Source: Caenorhabditis elegans (taxonomy: Eukaryota; Nematoda; Chromadorea; Rhabditida; Rhabditidae). Taken from it: a DNA stretch of 64,000 bases. Shown piece after piece: positions 22,515-32,059 of this stretch. Below the pieces are notes generated by a model that was not told the origin of the DNA, searched no databases, and saw only the letters and a program-made list of their open reading frames with translations. Each line of letters opens with the position of its first letter. Positions within the stretch are counted from its first letter, which is position 1. Made by a program: the position numbers and the translations under genes. The stretch is taken from assembly GCF_000002985.6 (NCBI RefSeq), contig NC_003279.8:14136001-14200000 (forward strand), read 5' to 3'.

Positions 22515-25500
22515 TCAAAACTTCATTTTATTCAACCCATTATTATCGACGTGCTCCAGAGTCTGATCAAACGGCAAGGTGGGGCTTGTAGGTTCTTCAC
22601 TGAGTGTCCTAGGAAGCACAAATACTGGTTGCTGAGCTGGCAGTGGATCAGTCTGAAAGCAACGTCCTAAGACCTCACCAACTTGAGCCTAAGCTTAAGC
22701 CTGAGCCTGAGCCTATGCCGAATCCTAGGCATAGGACTAAGCCAAAGCCTAGGAATAAGCCTAAGCCTAAGCCTCATCAGCTATACCCACAAAACTTACT
22801 GTCTCCGACTCCTCTTCAAGCTTCGGCAAATGACTCTGAGAAGTTATGCCCGACAGTCCAGACAAATTGAACCCATTCGATAGCTCAAAAGCTCCATAGG
22901 GCCGCTGTGGAGCCATGGATTGGGAGAATGGGCTTGTGGGTTCAGGCTTCTCCGGGCCCAGGTGTTGCACAGAGTGGCTCCGCCTGCCAAAAGCAGAGGA
23001 AAGTCTGCGGCGGATGGTGGAGGTGTTGTTGGTGTTTCCTGGAAGAGGGAGCTTGAAGTTTTGAGCAGAGGGGGAGGGGGGGGGGGGTACTCACTTCTTC
23101 CCACAACAATCGGAGAGTTCAAGTCGACCTTCATCATGTCGATGATGTCATTCGGCTCGGCTAATCTGAAAATATAGGCTTCTACAGATATCTAGTCATT
23201 CAAGATGGGTCCTAGGCCCTCAAAAACCCTATGTTTGGCCTAAAGTTTTAAAATTCTGAAATTTGAGAAATATTCGGAACTTTCGCTCAATTTTGACTTT
23301 TTTCAAACCTTTTTGGCCTAAAAAAATGATTTGCTCAAAAATTTTCCAATTCGGAATTTTAACTCAAATTTTCATGATTTTGCCTTAAAATTTCTCAGTT
23401 TTTATCCCAGTTTACCCATCTCCTCAGCCACTCACGTCACAGTCTGCGCGGATCCCACCAACGCGTGATCGGCTCCCGAGTCGATAACCTTCTCCGGGTA
23501 GTATGGTGCATAGGATGGATCGTTGAACTTGTCAGCCAACATTTCTGGCACATCAGAATACTTCGAGTTGACGATAGCCATTCCTGTCTGCAAACTGGGA
23601 CCTTGGCCTGAAGTCAATGAGCCTAAGCCTAAGCCAAAGCCTCATCCTAAGATAGGGCACCCAGCTGAGTGCGGGCCTCACGCCGGCCTCTGTGCAATCA
23701 AGTGCGAAAGGTAGTTATTTGAAAGCGGTCGACACGTTCGGAGTTCCGCGCCATGAGGTCCGCGGAGGCGCCGGCCTTATGTTGTCTTAGTCTAAGCCAA
23801 AGCCAAAGCCTAAATCTAAGCCTGAACCTAGGCCTAAGCCTAATATCTAGACTAACTAGTTTTCTCACCGCAATATTCCTATCAATCAGGTAATTGCATT
23901 CAAAGTCGTCATCATCCTCGCCTAGCGGATTGAGCAGCGCCTCGGCGACCTTCATCCAGCCCATGAAGAAAGTGAATTGGAAGACTGTCAGGATAGGGAA
24001 GTAATAGTCAATCTAAATAAGAAATTTGTATATGTACAAAGTTTTGGATCCGCAAGACCCTTACCGTTTTCGTATCTTCCATATCCAAATGCTGCCTTGT
24101 AAATAGGCAGGTGAAGAAGTAAACTCTAACTGCAAAAAACACCACCTGCGGGTAAGCAATAGGAATCGGCACCCAATCATAGTTACACAGGGTTGCCATA
24201 TTCGAGCGGAAAGTTTTGACCTCCTGCCAAACCGAGTTGAATAACGGAGCTGCTGGGATGTTTCCGTCCTCGAAAAGTTTTTGTAATATCGCCGAAGACC
24301 AGTTCACCGGCATCCAGTAGTTGGTACGTCCGTTGTCACCTCCCAAGATTATGGATTCATGATCCTGAAGGAACCCTATAAGATTTTGCAGGGACTCTAG
24401 AAGATTTTGTCGAAAAATTGGCCTACCCGCTTTGATAATGGCGTCATGGTTCGGAAATCGACGGCGGACTTTTAGGGAAATATCTCGGAACACTAGGACC
24501 TGAGTCAGTACCAGGTATCGGATTATTGTACGCTTGGCGAGTAGAACATCTCCTTCGGTACCCTTGACAAGGGTGGCGATTGCGATGGCGGTGCTGGAAA
24601 TTCGAGGCTAAGGCTTACTATTAGGCTTTGGCTCAGGCTTAGGTTCGGGCTTAGGCTTGGGACGAGGCTAAGGGTTCGGCTTAGGCTCATGCCTAGACTT
24701 AGGCTTAGGCTTAGAATCAATGGTGTCGATTTTTCGATTTTTTTCAGAATATCGAAAAACGACAATTTTTCGTTTAGGCTTAGGCTCAGACTTCGGTTTA
24801 GGCATAGACATAGGCTTAGGCTTAGGCTTAGGTCTAGGCTTAGTCTTAGGCTTAGGCTTAGGACTAGGCTTAGGCCTAGGCTTAGGCTTAGGCCTAGGCT
24901 TAGGCTTAGGCTTAGTCTTAGTCTTAGGCTTAGGCTCAGTTTTAGGCTTAGGTCTATGCTCAGTCTTAGCCTAACTTCCTCGGAAAGTCAAGACAAAAAT
25001 TTGAAACTTCGGTCAAAAACCTTGCAATTTTAAAAATTGTCGACAAGTTTAGTCCCAAAATTCAGATTTTCAAGACATAAGTTCTGAATTTTGGGCCAAA
25101 CTTATATGTTAAGCTTATTGAGTAGTCTGTTTTTGTTCTCAGAAAACAATGATGATGATCATATGTGTCTGCCTAGTAAGCTGAAGATTCTAGGCCTATA
25201 CCTGAGTGTCTAAGCCTACAAGGCCTAGCCTAAATCACTTACTTCTCAATAAATCCAATATTTGCGAACATATTCTTCCATCGATCCACAATAATTGTCA
25301 CGAAGAACGCCAACATGAAGGTTAGCGGAACACATTTGTCGAGATTCTGGTCCAAATGATCTATATATTTTCTGACACCTCTATAAAAGCTTCAATTAAT
25401 TTTAGTTCAAACTATATTTAATAACATCTTACGCTTTCTGTTCCGTGGTCAGTGCCACCCTATAAGTGACCATAACCAAGTAGTAGCCCAGTAACCATAG

Positions 25501-25660
25501 TACTAGCTCGGACCATATCGACTTCCAGACGGAGCCCCGCCATCGGAAGAGCAGCTGGAAAAAACATTGGAAAATGGGGATCAGAGGGGCCGAAATAAAA
25601 TACCTTGAAAAAGTTGAAAAACGAAACAGAAGAGACATCTAGGTTGTAGGAAACTGTCAT
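22515..25660 (-). CDS. Bestrophin-family anion channel
   Basis: Ten exons: 25660-25604, 25554-25433, 25380-25243, 24593-24427, 24375-24065, 24012-23869, 23587-23436, 23165-23095, 23038-22800 and 22652-22515, encoding 512 residues. The start is [11 protein letters not shown], typical of worm bestrophins. Hallmarks are [12 protein letters not shown] (residues about 20-31), [12 protein letters not shown] (transmembrane), [16 protein letters not shown], the pore-region tract [12 protein letters not shown], and [16 protein letters not shown] at about 296-311, which is the Ca2+-clasp sequence of the family. The C-terminal 130 residues are Ser/Pro-rich and probably cytoplasmic. Bestrophins are pentameric Ca2+-activated chloride channels of the plasma membrane. 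C. elegans has over twenty best genes and I cannot name this one. TTAGGC arrays fill introns 3, 6 and 9. Confidence 0.93.
22681..22776 (-). repeat. Telomere-like TTAGGC array in bestrophin intron 9
   Basis: About 14 degenerate GCCTAA units on the plus strand (TTAGGC on the minus strand), entirely inside the intron at 22653-22799. TTAGGC is the nematode telomere repeat. Confidence 0.85.
23076..23087. repeat. Poly-G tract, 12 nt, at a bestrophin donor site
   Basis: Twelve G on the plus strand, so the minus-strand transcript has a C run directly after the donor GTGAGTA of the intron at 23039-23094. The intron is 56 nt, so about a fifth of it is this run. Confidence 0.85.
23617..23852 (-). repeat. 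Telomere-like TTAGGC units in bestrophin intron 6
   Basis: Two short clusters of GCCTAA units (about 23617-23648 and 23792-23852) in the intron at 23588-23868, separated by a GC-richer segment. Confidence 0.8.
24600..24975 (+). repeat. Long telomere-like TTAGGC array in bestrophin intron 3, opposite orientation
   Basis: More than forty TTAGGC/TTAGGN units on the plus strand, interrupted by 60 bp of unrelated sequence near 24722-24775. It is the longest such array in the window, inside the 649-nt intron 24594-25242. The long Leu/Arg and Gly/Leu open frames across it are translations of the repeat and not genes. Confidence 0.9.
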
Positions 25661-26847
25661 TTTTCTGGAAATCTAGGATTTCTGGAGAAAAGAAAACATA
25701 AGCCACAGGAAAGTCAAATCTCCTTTTTCGACAACAAAACTGAAAAACTTCAACAAAATGATATCAGAACAGCCGTCCAAGGCAATGAATATACCGTCCT
25801 TTTTCCCCCTCGCACCCTCCACGACTTCCCCTATCTTTTGGCGGAAGATCTGATTTAATGGAATCTTTGTTTCTTATCAAATTGCCTTTTATTCACTTCC
25901 TATTAGTATATACTGGGGGGTTGAAAGAAAAGGAAAATTCTTTCTCTGGACTATAACTCGAAAAGTAGTAGTCCTAGCAGAAAATTCTCAACTAAGAAAA
26001 TATTCCCCTCAAAATTTTGAATATTTAGTCAATTTAAAACTTTTTAATAGCTCCACCCTCCGCAGAGTTACAAGGCCTTGAACATTTGATCACCGAGAGA
26101 AGGGGAGGCGCAGAGAGCGAGAGGGTCTGCGTCTCCCCCCTCCCCCTTGTCTCTCACCACCCCGGGCGGCCCAAAACTTAAAACGGCTTTAACTCTGCGG
26201 GGAGGAAAGCTAGAAAAAAGTTTTAAATAGCAAAATGTAGCAAATTTTTAGTAGAATAAATGGTTAGTTGAAAATTTTCCCATATTGCTTCTGGTTGAGA
26301 AGCTAGAGCCTTCGAAAGCTAGTTTTCGAGTGGATTTCCTTAAAAATAACGGTAAATAAGACTTAAGCTGATTGAAAAGGCAAAAGTTACACTTCAGTAA
26401 CAAATTTAAACGCCTACATACCAATTTGAATACAAACTTGGGAAAATTGTCAGTTTTTATTCAAAAACCTCAAATATTTGACCACCCCCAACCCCAATAG
26501 CTATTGATAAGGTCCTAGAGTGGTTTTTTACGAGAAAAATTCTAAAAACATCTTTTGACACACTTATTTTCAGATTTTACACCTGGAAACTGAATTTTAA
26601 GCTGAAAAATCGAGGAAAAACCAGAGAAAGTGAATAATAAAACGTGTTTCGCCTATTATTTGTTACTTGTATTTACATTACCAACTACATATATTTGCTG
26701 TTCGTGATGGTGCACTTTTTTTGGGTGGGAAACTTGGGAAAGCCTGAAAAGGCCCGGAAAACTGAAAAAAAAAGTCTGAAACTTGTAACCAACCATCTCC
26801 AGTACCCCTAACTTTCGTGTATACCCTTTGTTTGACGCGGCGGCTGT
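25661..26847. other. Intergenic, bestrophin upstream region
   Basis: No coding exon is seen. A CTGCGTCTC motif at 26127-26135 and segments with 'ctctgcggggaggaaagcta' resemble the 44-kb satellite. The bestrophin core promoter is presumably just above 25660; I see no clear TATA box. Confidence 0.45.
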
Positions 26848-26929
26848 GATCAGGTGGCCGAGTGGTTAAGGCGATGGACTGCTAATCCATTGGGGTTTCC
26901 CCGCGTGAGTTCGAATCTCATCCTGATCG
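26848..26929 (+). tRNA. tRNA-Ser (anticodon GCU)
   Basis: 82 nt. The acceptor stem GATCAGG pairs with CCTGATC and the discriminator base is G. The D arm is GGCCGAGTGGTTAAGGC (A/B box), the anticodon stem-loop is TGGACTGCTAATCCA with anticodon GCT, there is a long variable arm with stem GGGG..CCCC as expected of a type II (Ser) tRNA, and the T arm has GAGTTCGAATCTC. No intron. An 'atctcttttg' T-rich stretch follows, which is a plausible Pol III terminator (TTTT at 26936). The 98-residue open frame starting MAEWLRRW is this tRNA read as protein. Confidence 0.97.
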
Positions 26930-26999
26930 AATCTCTTTTGCAAAAAAACCTTTGCAGAGTGTTATTTGGCGGGAAGTGTCAGGTTGTCCCATCGCTCAA

Positions 27000-27240
27000 A
27001 AGGTCCTTTTTGAGAATGCGTAATTTTGAGAATGCGTATCGCGCATCATATTTGACGCGCAAAATATCTCGTATCGAAAACTACAGTAATTCGTTTAATT
27101 TTCCTCATACTTTTCGTGTTTTTTTAAATCATTTTTGTGTTTTCTTTTAATATTATATCGATTAATAATGTTTTTTGGTTTAATTACCGTAAAAACTACA
27201 GTAGTTTTGCGCGTCAAATATGTTGCGCGATACGCATTCT
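27000..27240. mobile_element. Palindromic element with GAGAATGCGTATCGCGC ends
   Basis: The left end (about 27009-27093, 'gagaatgcgtatcgcgca', 'tttgacgcgcaaaatatctc', 'aaactacagtaa') is mirrored by the right end (about 27187-27243, 'aaactacagtagttttgcgc', 'gtcaaatatgttgcgcgata', 'cgcattctcc'). About 90 bp of AT-rich sequence separate them. It lies directly between the tRNA and the TRMT10C-like gene. This matches a very common C. elegans palindromic repeat by memory. Confidence 0.75.
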
Positions 27241-27557
27241 CCGAATTGTTTCTAGAATTCAAAATATTGAAAATAACGTCACTCAAACTAAATTCAGATC
27301 TAAAATTGAATTTTAACTCCAAAAACCCCTTAATTCCCAATTTCCGCTTATTCAAATTCAAATCTCGCACCAATTGCATCACGACGAGAGAGTGTGCGGA
27401 ACGAGGAGACGCAGACATGCCGACAGAAATGTTTTTTATTTTTTTATTGAATTTTTCAATTTCAGTCATTTTTCGTCGTTTTAAGACGATTTTCAAAGAA
27501 TTTTCGCATAAAATAACTCATTTTTTCAGATTTTTCTCAATTTTCCAAGCCAGAAAC

Positions 27558-30500
27558 ATGCTAAAAACCCGATTTCTTCTCCAATCCGCTCAAAATCTCG
27601 ACTTTTTCCCGTCAAAATCGTTCATGTACGTGAAAGTTCGACGTCCCGGTCAAAAACAGCATTTTGTGCAAGTCGCGTCTGAAATTGAGGTCTGAAAACG
27701 CCTAAAAATCCCGGAAAATCGATATTTTACAGCTTCTCAAAGACGTTTATGGCGCTGAAGCGCTGAAAAATCTGAAAATCACCGATGAAACGTGGCAAAT
27801 TCTGATGGAAATGGGTTGGGAAGAACGGCACACGTATTTTATGGATTTATTGAAATTTCAGCGAAAAAATGAGCTGAAAATCGTGAAAAATGAGGAATTA
27901 GTGAGTAAATTGTGAAAAAAATCGATAATTTTTGCAGAAAAATCGATTAAAAACCCTAAAATTATTGATTTAAAACACTGAAAAATCGATAAATCGATAA
28001 ATCCGAAAATTTCAAATTCGCGGCCTAGAAACCCACATTTGGAAAACTAGTCTCCGTAGACTGAAAATATCGATTTTAGCCCAAAATTCATGGTTTTTTC
28101 TCAATTTTTGTTTAAAAATTAAGAAAAAATGACGCGAATTTTCAAATAATAGCATTTTCTAAAAAAAAATTGAAAAAAATTTGAAAAAAATTTGAAAAAA
28201 ATTTTATTTTCAGAAAATTTTTTTTGTAGGAAAAAACAATTTGGAAATTGTAAATTATAAATTTTACGCATTAGAAAAGCGAAAAATAGACGAAAAATCA
28301 ATAAAAAATCCGAAATTTTCAAATTCGTGGACTAGAAACCCAAATTTGTAAAACTCGTCCCCGTAGGGTGAAAATATCGATTTTAGTCCAAAATTCATGG
28401 TTTTTTCTCAATTTTTAATGCTTTTTCTAGAGAAAATTGTTAAAAAGCCCGAAAAACCTCGTGAAATCCAAATTTTCGGCCTAAAAATCCGAATTTTAGC
28501 CCAAAATTTACAAATTTTTTTCTCAGATTTCAACTGGAAACGAGGCTCGACTAGCTGCTGGTGAAATGGTTTACGCGAGGAATTTTCACTCGATTTTAGA
28601 CATTTATGGTTCGGAATTCCGCCAAAAAATCGATAATTTCTACGGGAGAAATGTGCTGAAACAGAGAGATGATATACGGAAATTCATCGTGGATTGCCGA
28701 TTTTTGCGCGATTTTTCAGTGAAAACGCAGGCAAATTATACAAAGTAGGGATTTGAAATAAATTTGAAAAAAAAAAAATTTTAGTTTTTTTCTGAAAAAA
28801 ATTTTTGAAAAAAAAATTCCAAAAAAAAAAAAATTTTTTTTTGGAAATATTTTTTTTTTGGAAATTTTTTCCGATTTCCAAATTTTAAAATTTCCAGTCA
28901 AATGCAACAATTACACGACGAAAATTGGCTTTCGAACCGCCCGTTTTCCATCAATTTTGCCAATTATCAAGCCGATCAGCAGCTGGTGGATATTGCTAAA
29001 AGGTAGGTCAAATTTCAAAAAAAAATCTGTAGAAAATTTGATTTTTCTGCAGAAATCTCCTATTCCAGTACGGTCCTCCATCGAAAATCGGAAATTTCCG
29101 ACGACATCCATTTGCGCCGGTGATCACTTCGCGGAGGATCGATTCTGTTGAGAAAAAGGGTAAAAATCTGATTTTTTGAAAATTTTTAGCGAAAGGTAAT
29201 GTAAAAATTCGAATTCCTCGTAATTTTCCACCCCTTTTAGCTTTTTTCCTGCAGAAATAACTAAAATTTCAAATTTTCCCAGGTTACTGTAGCGCCAAAA
29301 GTACGCAAACACAGGATCCCACGCGAAAATGCACAAAACTTCTGCAAGGTGTAGTTTTTAGGCCAGAAATCCGAAAATTTACAAAAAAATATGTAAATTT
29401 CGGTACTGTAAGGCCAATGTACGTAAACACCAAACTACAGTACCCCGAAACACCAGATTTTACGCGAAAATGCACAAATCGTCTTAAAAAAGCTGTTTTG
29501 GTGTGAAAAACCACGAAAATCCAAAAATCGAAAAATTATGGCTCAAAATTCTGTGGAAGGATAGAAAAATGGCAGTTTTTCATAGGAAAAATGCAAATTT
29601 TCAAATTTTCCGGGGTTACTGTAGCTCCAAAAAAACGCAAACACATGATCTCACGCGAAAATGCACAAAACTTCTGTTAAATGTAATTTCTAGGTCAGAA
29701 ATCTTCAAATTTAAATCGAAATCTATGGATTTCGGTACTCTAACGCGAAAAGTACGCAAACACGAAACTACCGTACCCCGAAGCACCAGATTTTACGCGA
29801 AAATGCACAAAATGGCTTGAAACCCCGATTCCAGTGTGAAAAACTACCAGTAATCCAAAAATTATGACGAAAAACTGCGAGAGTCTAGGGAGAAGCCCAA
29901 TTTCAAATTTTTCGGGGTTACTGTAGCTCCAAAAGTACGCAAACACAGGATCTCACGCAAAAATGCACCAAACGTCTTAAAAAAGCTATTCTGGTGTGAA
30001 AAACCACGAGGAAACCAAAAATAACAACAAAAATCTTTGAGAGTCTAGAAAAAAGGCAATTTTTCATGGGAAAACGCTCAATTTTCAAATTTTCCCAGGT
30101 TACTGTAGCACCAAAAGTACGCAAACACTGGGAATTTATGAAAAACGGGTTTGAAATAGAAATAACCCTAAAAATGGCCTAAAAATGATGATTTTTTCCA
30201 GAAAATCTGCTCTACATCTCCCCGAAAGCCACCAAATTCCTCCCGGACTCCGTCCCCGAGCACGTTAAAGGCGTTGTAATTTGCCTTTCCAATGATGCTT
30301 CACCATCAACGAGTAGCCAAAGCGCTTGTATCGCTGATAAGGTGACACCCTATCAGCTGCCCTTTAAACGGGTCATTAGGTAAACTAGAGAGCAAAATTC
30401 TGAAAAAAATGCGGGAATTTCCAGATCAGAACGCTTCCGGCCATATTCAGTGCACCTGTGGCAATTGGCGCGGATTTTTCGGCAATATTTCGATGGAGCC

Positions 30501-32059
30501 ACAATAGATGAGGCGATTTTGAGCAATGTTAGAAGGAAATTTGAAAATTTTTGAAAAATTTGAAAATTTCAGACGGAAAATCTTCTGGGAAGAAGAAGCG
30601 AAAGTCAGAGGAGTAGCGGGAAGGAGTACGAGGAGAAGGATGAGGTAAAGCTGGGGAAATGACAAATTTCCGGCAAATCGGCAAATGGCCGGAATTGTCG
30701 TTTTTCCGGCAAATCGGAAAATTGCCGGAGTTGAAGATTCCCGGCAATTCGGCAAATTGCCGGAATTGAAGACTTTCGGCAAATCTGTAAATTTCCCAAA
30801 TTACCGTTTTTCCGGCAAATCGGCAATTTTCCAAAAATGTAAATTTCGGGCAAATCGGCAAATTGAAAGTTTCTGGCAAACTTTCAGAAAGCGGTAATTT
30901 GCCGGAATTGAAAACTTCCGGCACCTCTGCAAATTGGTGGAATTAAAGATTTCCGGCAAATCGGAAAACTGCCGGAATAACCGTTTTTCCGGCATTTCGG
31001 CAAGATGCCGGAATTGAGGATTTCCGGCAAATTGGCATATTGTCAGATTTGAAAACTACCTGGGAGAAATTGGCAAATCGGCAAATTGCCGGAGTTGAAG
31101 ATTCCCGGCAATTCGGCACATTGCCGGAATTGAAAATTTCCGGCAAATCGGCAAATTGCCGGAATTGGAATTTCCGGAAAATCTGCAAATTAAAAATTTC
31201 CGGCAAATTGGAAAGTTGCCGGAATCGAAAATTCCGGCAAATCTGTAAATTTCCCAAATTGAAGATTTATTCGGAATTGAAAATTTCCGACAACTCGGAA
31301 AATTGTTGGAGTTTAAAATTCTGGAAAATCGGCAAATGGCCGGAGTTGAAGATTCCCCGCAAATCAGTAAATTGCCGAAATTGAACATTTCCGGCAAATC
31401 GGCAAATCGGCAACTTGCCGGAATTAAAAATTTCTAAAAACTATAGGAAATGAAATAGCGAATATCTTCTAAGTTAACAGAATTTTCATAAAACCAATAT
31501 CAAGCTAGAGATAAGGCCGTCAAGGCGTCAAGGCGTCGCCATTACGGTGTGATCTACAAAAAATGCGGGAATTTTTAGCCCAAAAAATGTGACGTCAGCA
31601 CGTTCTTAACCATACAAAATCAGTTGAGAAGCCTGCGTCTCTTCTCCCGCATTTTTTGTAGATCAAAGTAGATCAATCCTAAATGAGACACTCTGACACC
31701 ACGAGAGCCAACTCAACTTCTGTTAGAGCATATCTCAGTTAGTTTTGCAGATATCGAAATTCTTTCAACTACAAAGTTGTAGAAAAACATGTAACAAATA
31801 TTTTGTCTGTTAAATTTTTTTTTTCTAAAACCGAAACCAAGCTCAACTGAACCGGTACGCTGCGGCATGCCAATTTTCCCGACCAAAGCACAAAGCTCCC
31901 CACCACCTCCACTATCACCTCCAACTCCTCCATCAAATGCTCAGTTTTCTTAATTTGCAGGTGTTTCGATCGTCAATGTATCACATCAACAACTGTTCGA
32001 ATGGGCTCACGGAGCAGCAGCAGAAGCAGAGGATAAGACAGCAGCGGCGTTGCACTTAA
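27558..32059 (+). CDS. TRMT10C/MRPP1-like mitochondrial tRNA m1R9 methyltransferase
   Basis: Nine exons (27558-27689, 27733-27900, 28527-28744, 28898-29002, 29053-29159, 30202-30379, 30425-30527, 30573-30644, 31961-32059) give 393 residues, close to human TRMT10C (about 400). The N-terminus MLKTRFLLQSAQNLDFFPSK is a plausible mitochondrial presequence. Residues about 170-340 read as the SPOUT fold of Trm10 proteins: LLYISPKATKFLP, VKGVVICLSND, the knot-region DKVTPYQLPFKRVIRSERFR, and LWQLARIFRQYF. The family methylates position 9 of mitochondrial tRNAs and is a subunit of protein-only RNase P. I took the ATG at 27558, just after a TTTTTTCAG (trans-splice-like) site; in-frame ATGs at 27418 and 27432 exist. 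The exon 1 donor (GAG|GTCTGA) and exon 7 donor (AAT|GTTAGA) are weak. The last two exons add a Ser/Gln/Arg-rich tail. Confidence 0.85.
29280..30130. repeat. Intronic array of 'ACTGTAGC..AAAAGTACGCAAACAC' repeats
   Basis: Six to seven copies of a unit containing 'ggttactgtagctccaaaag', 'tacgcaaacacaggatctca' and 'cgcgaaaatgcacaaaa' occupy intron 5 of the TRMT10C-like gene (29160-30201). Further copies lie at 34060-34140 and, inverted, at 34380-34420. The period is near 140 bp. Confidence 0.8.
30650..31430. repeat. Intronic array of CCGGCAAATCGGCAAATTGCCGG palindromic units
   Basis: About 20 units of 30-45 bp built from 'tttccggcaaatcgg' and 'caaattgccggaattgaa', each a short imperfect palindrome, fill most of the 1316-nt intron 8 of the TRMT10C-like gene. 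All antisense and sense frames of 60-130 residues here are repeat translations. Confidence 0.9.
31535..31700. mobile_element. MITE-like palindrome, 'TGATCTACAAAAAATGCGGG' family, copy 2
   Basis: The left end 'tgatctacaaaaaatgcggg' and right end 'cccgcattttttgtagatca' are reverse complements. The inside is 'aatttttagcccaaaaaatg', 'tgacgtcagcac', then 'cagttgagaagcctgcgtct'. It sits in intron 8 of the TRMT10C-like gene, followed by 'gagacactctgacaccacg', which is also found beside copy 3. Confidence 0.8.

Noticed and set aside
24600..24975. Possibility that the TTAGGC array marks a chromosome end
   Set aside because: The array is degenerate, short and enclosed in an intron with coding exons on both sides.
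24689..25033. Arg/Leu-rich and Gly/Leu-rich frames, also at 48131-48799 and 60023-60312
   Set aside because: Translations of TTAGGC arrays. Only the exon at 48569-48730 and perhaps 60262-60312 inside them are plausible coding.
26854..27150. Open frame starting MAEWLRRW
   Set aside because: It is the tRNA-Ser gene read as protein and continues into a repeat.
30447..31397. Several 60-131 residue frames on both strands
   Set aside because: Produced by the CCGGCAAATTGCCGG repeat array in an intron; there is no start context or conservation.
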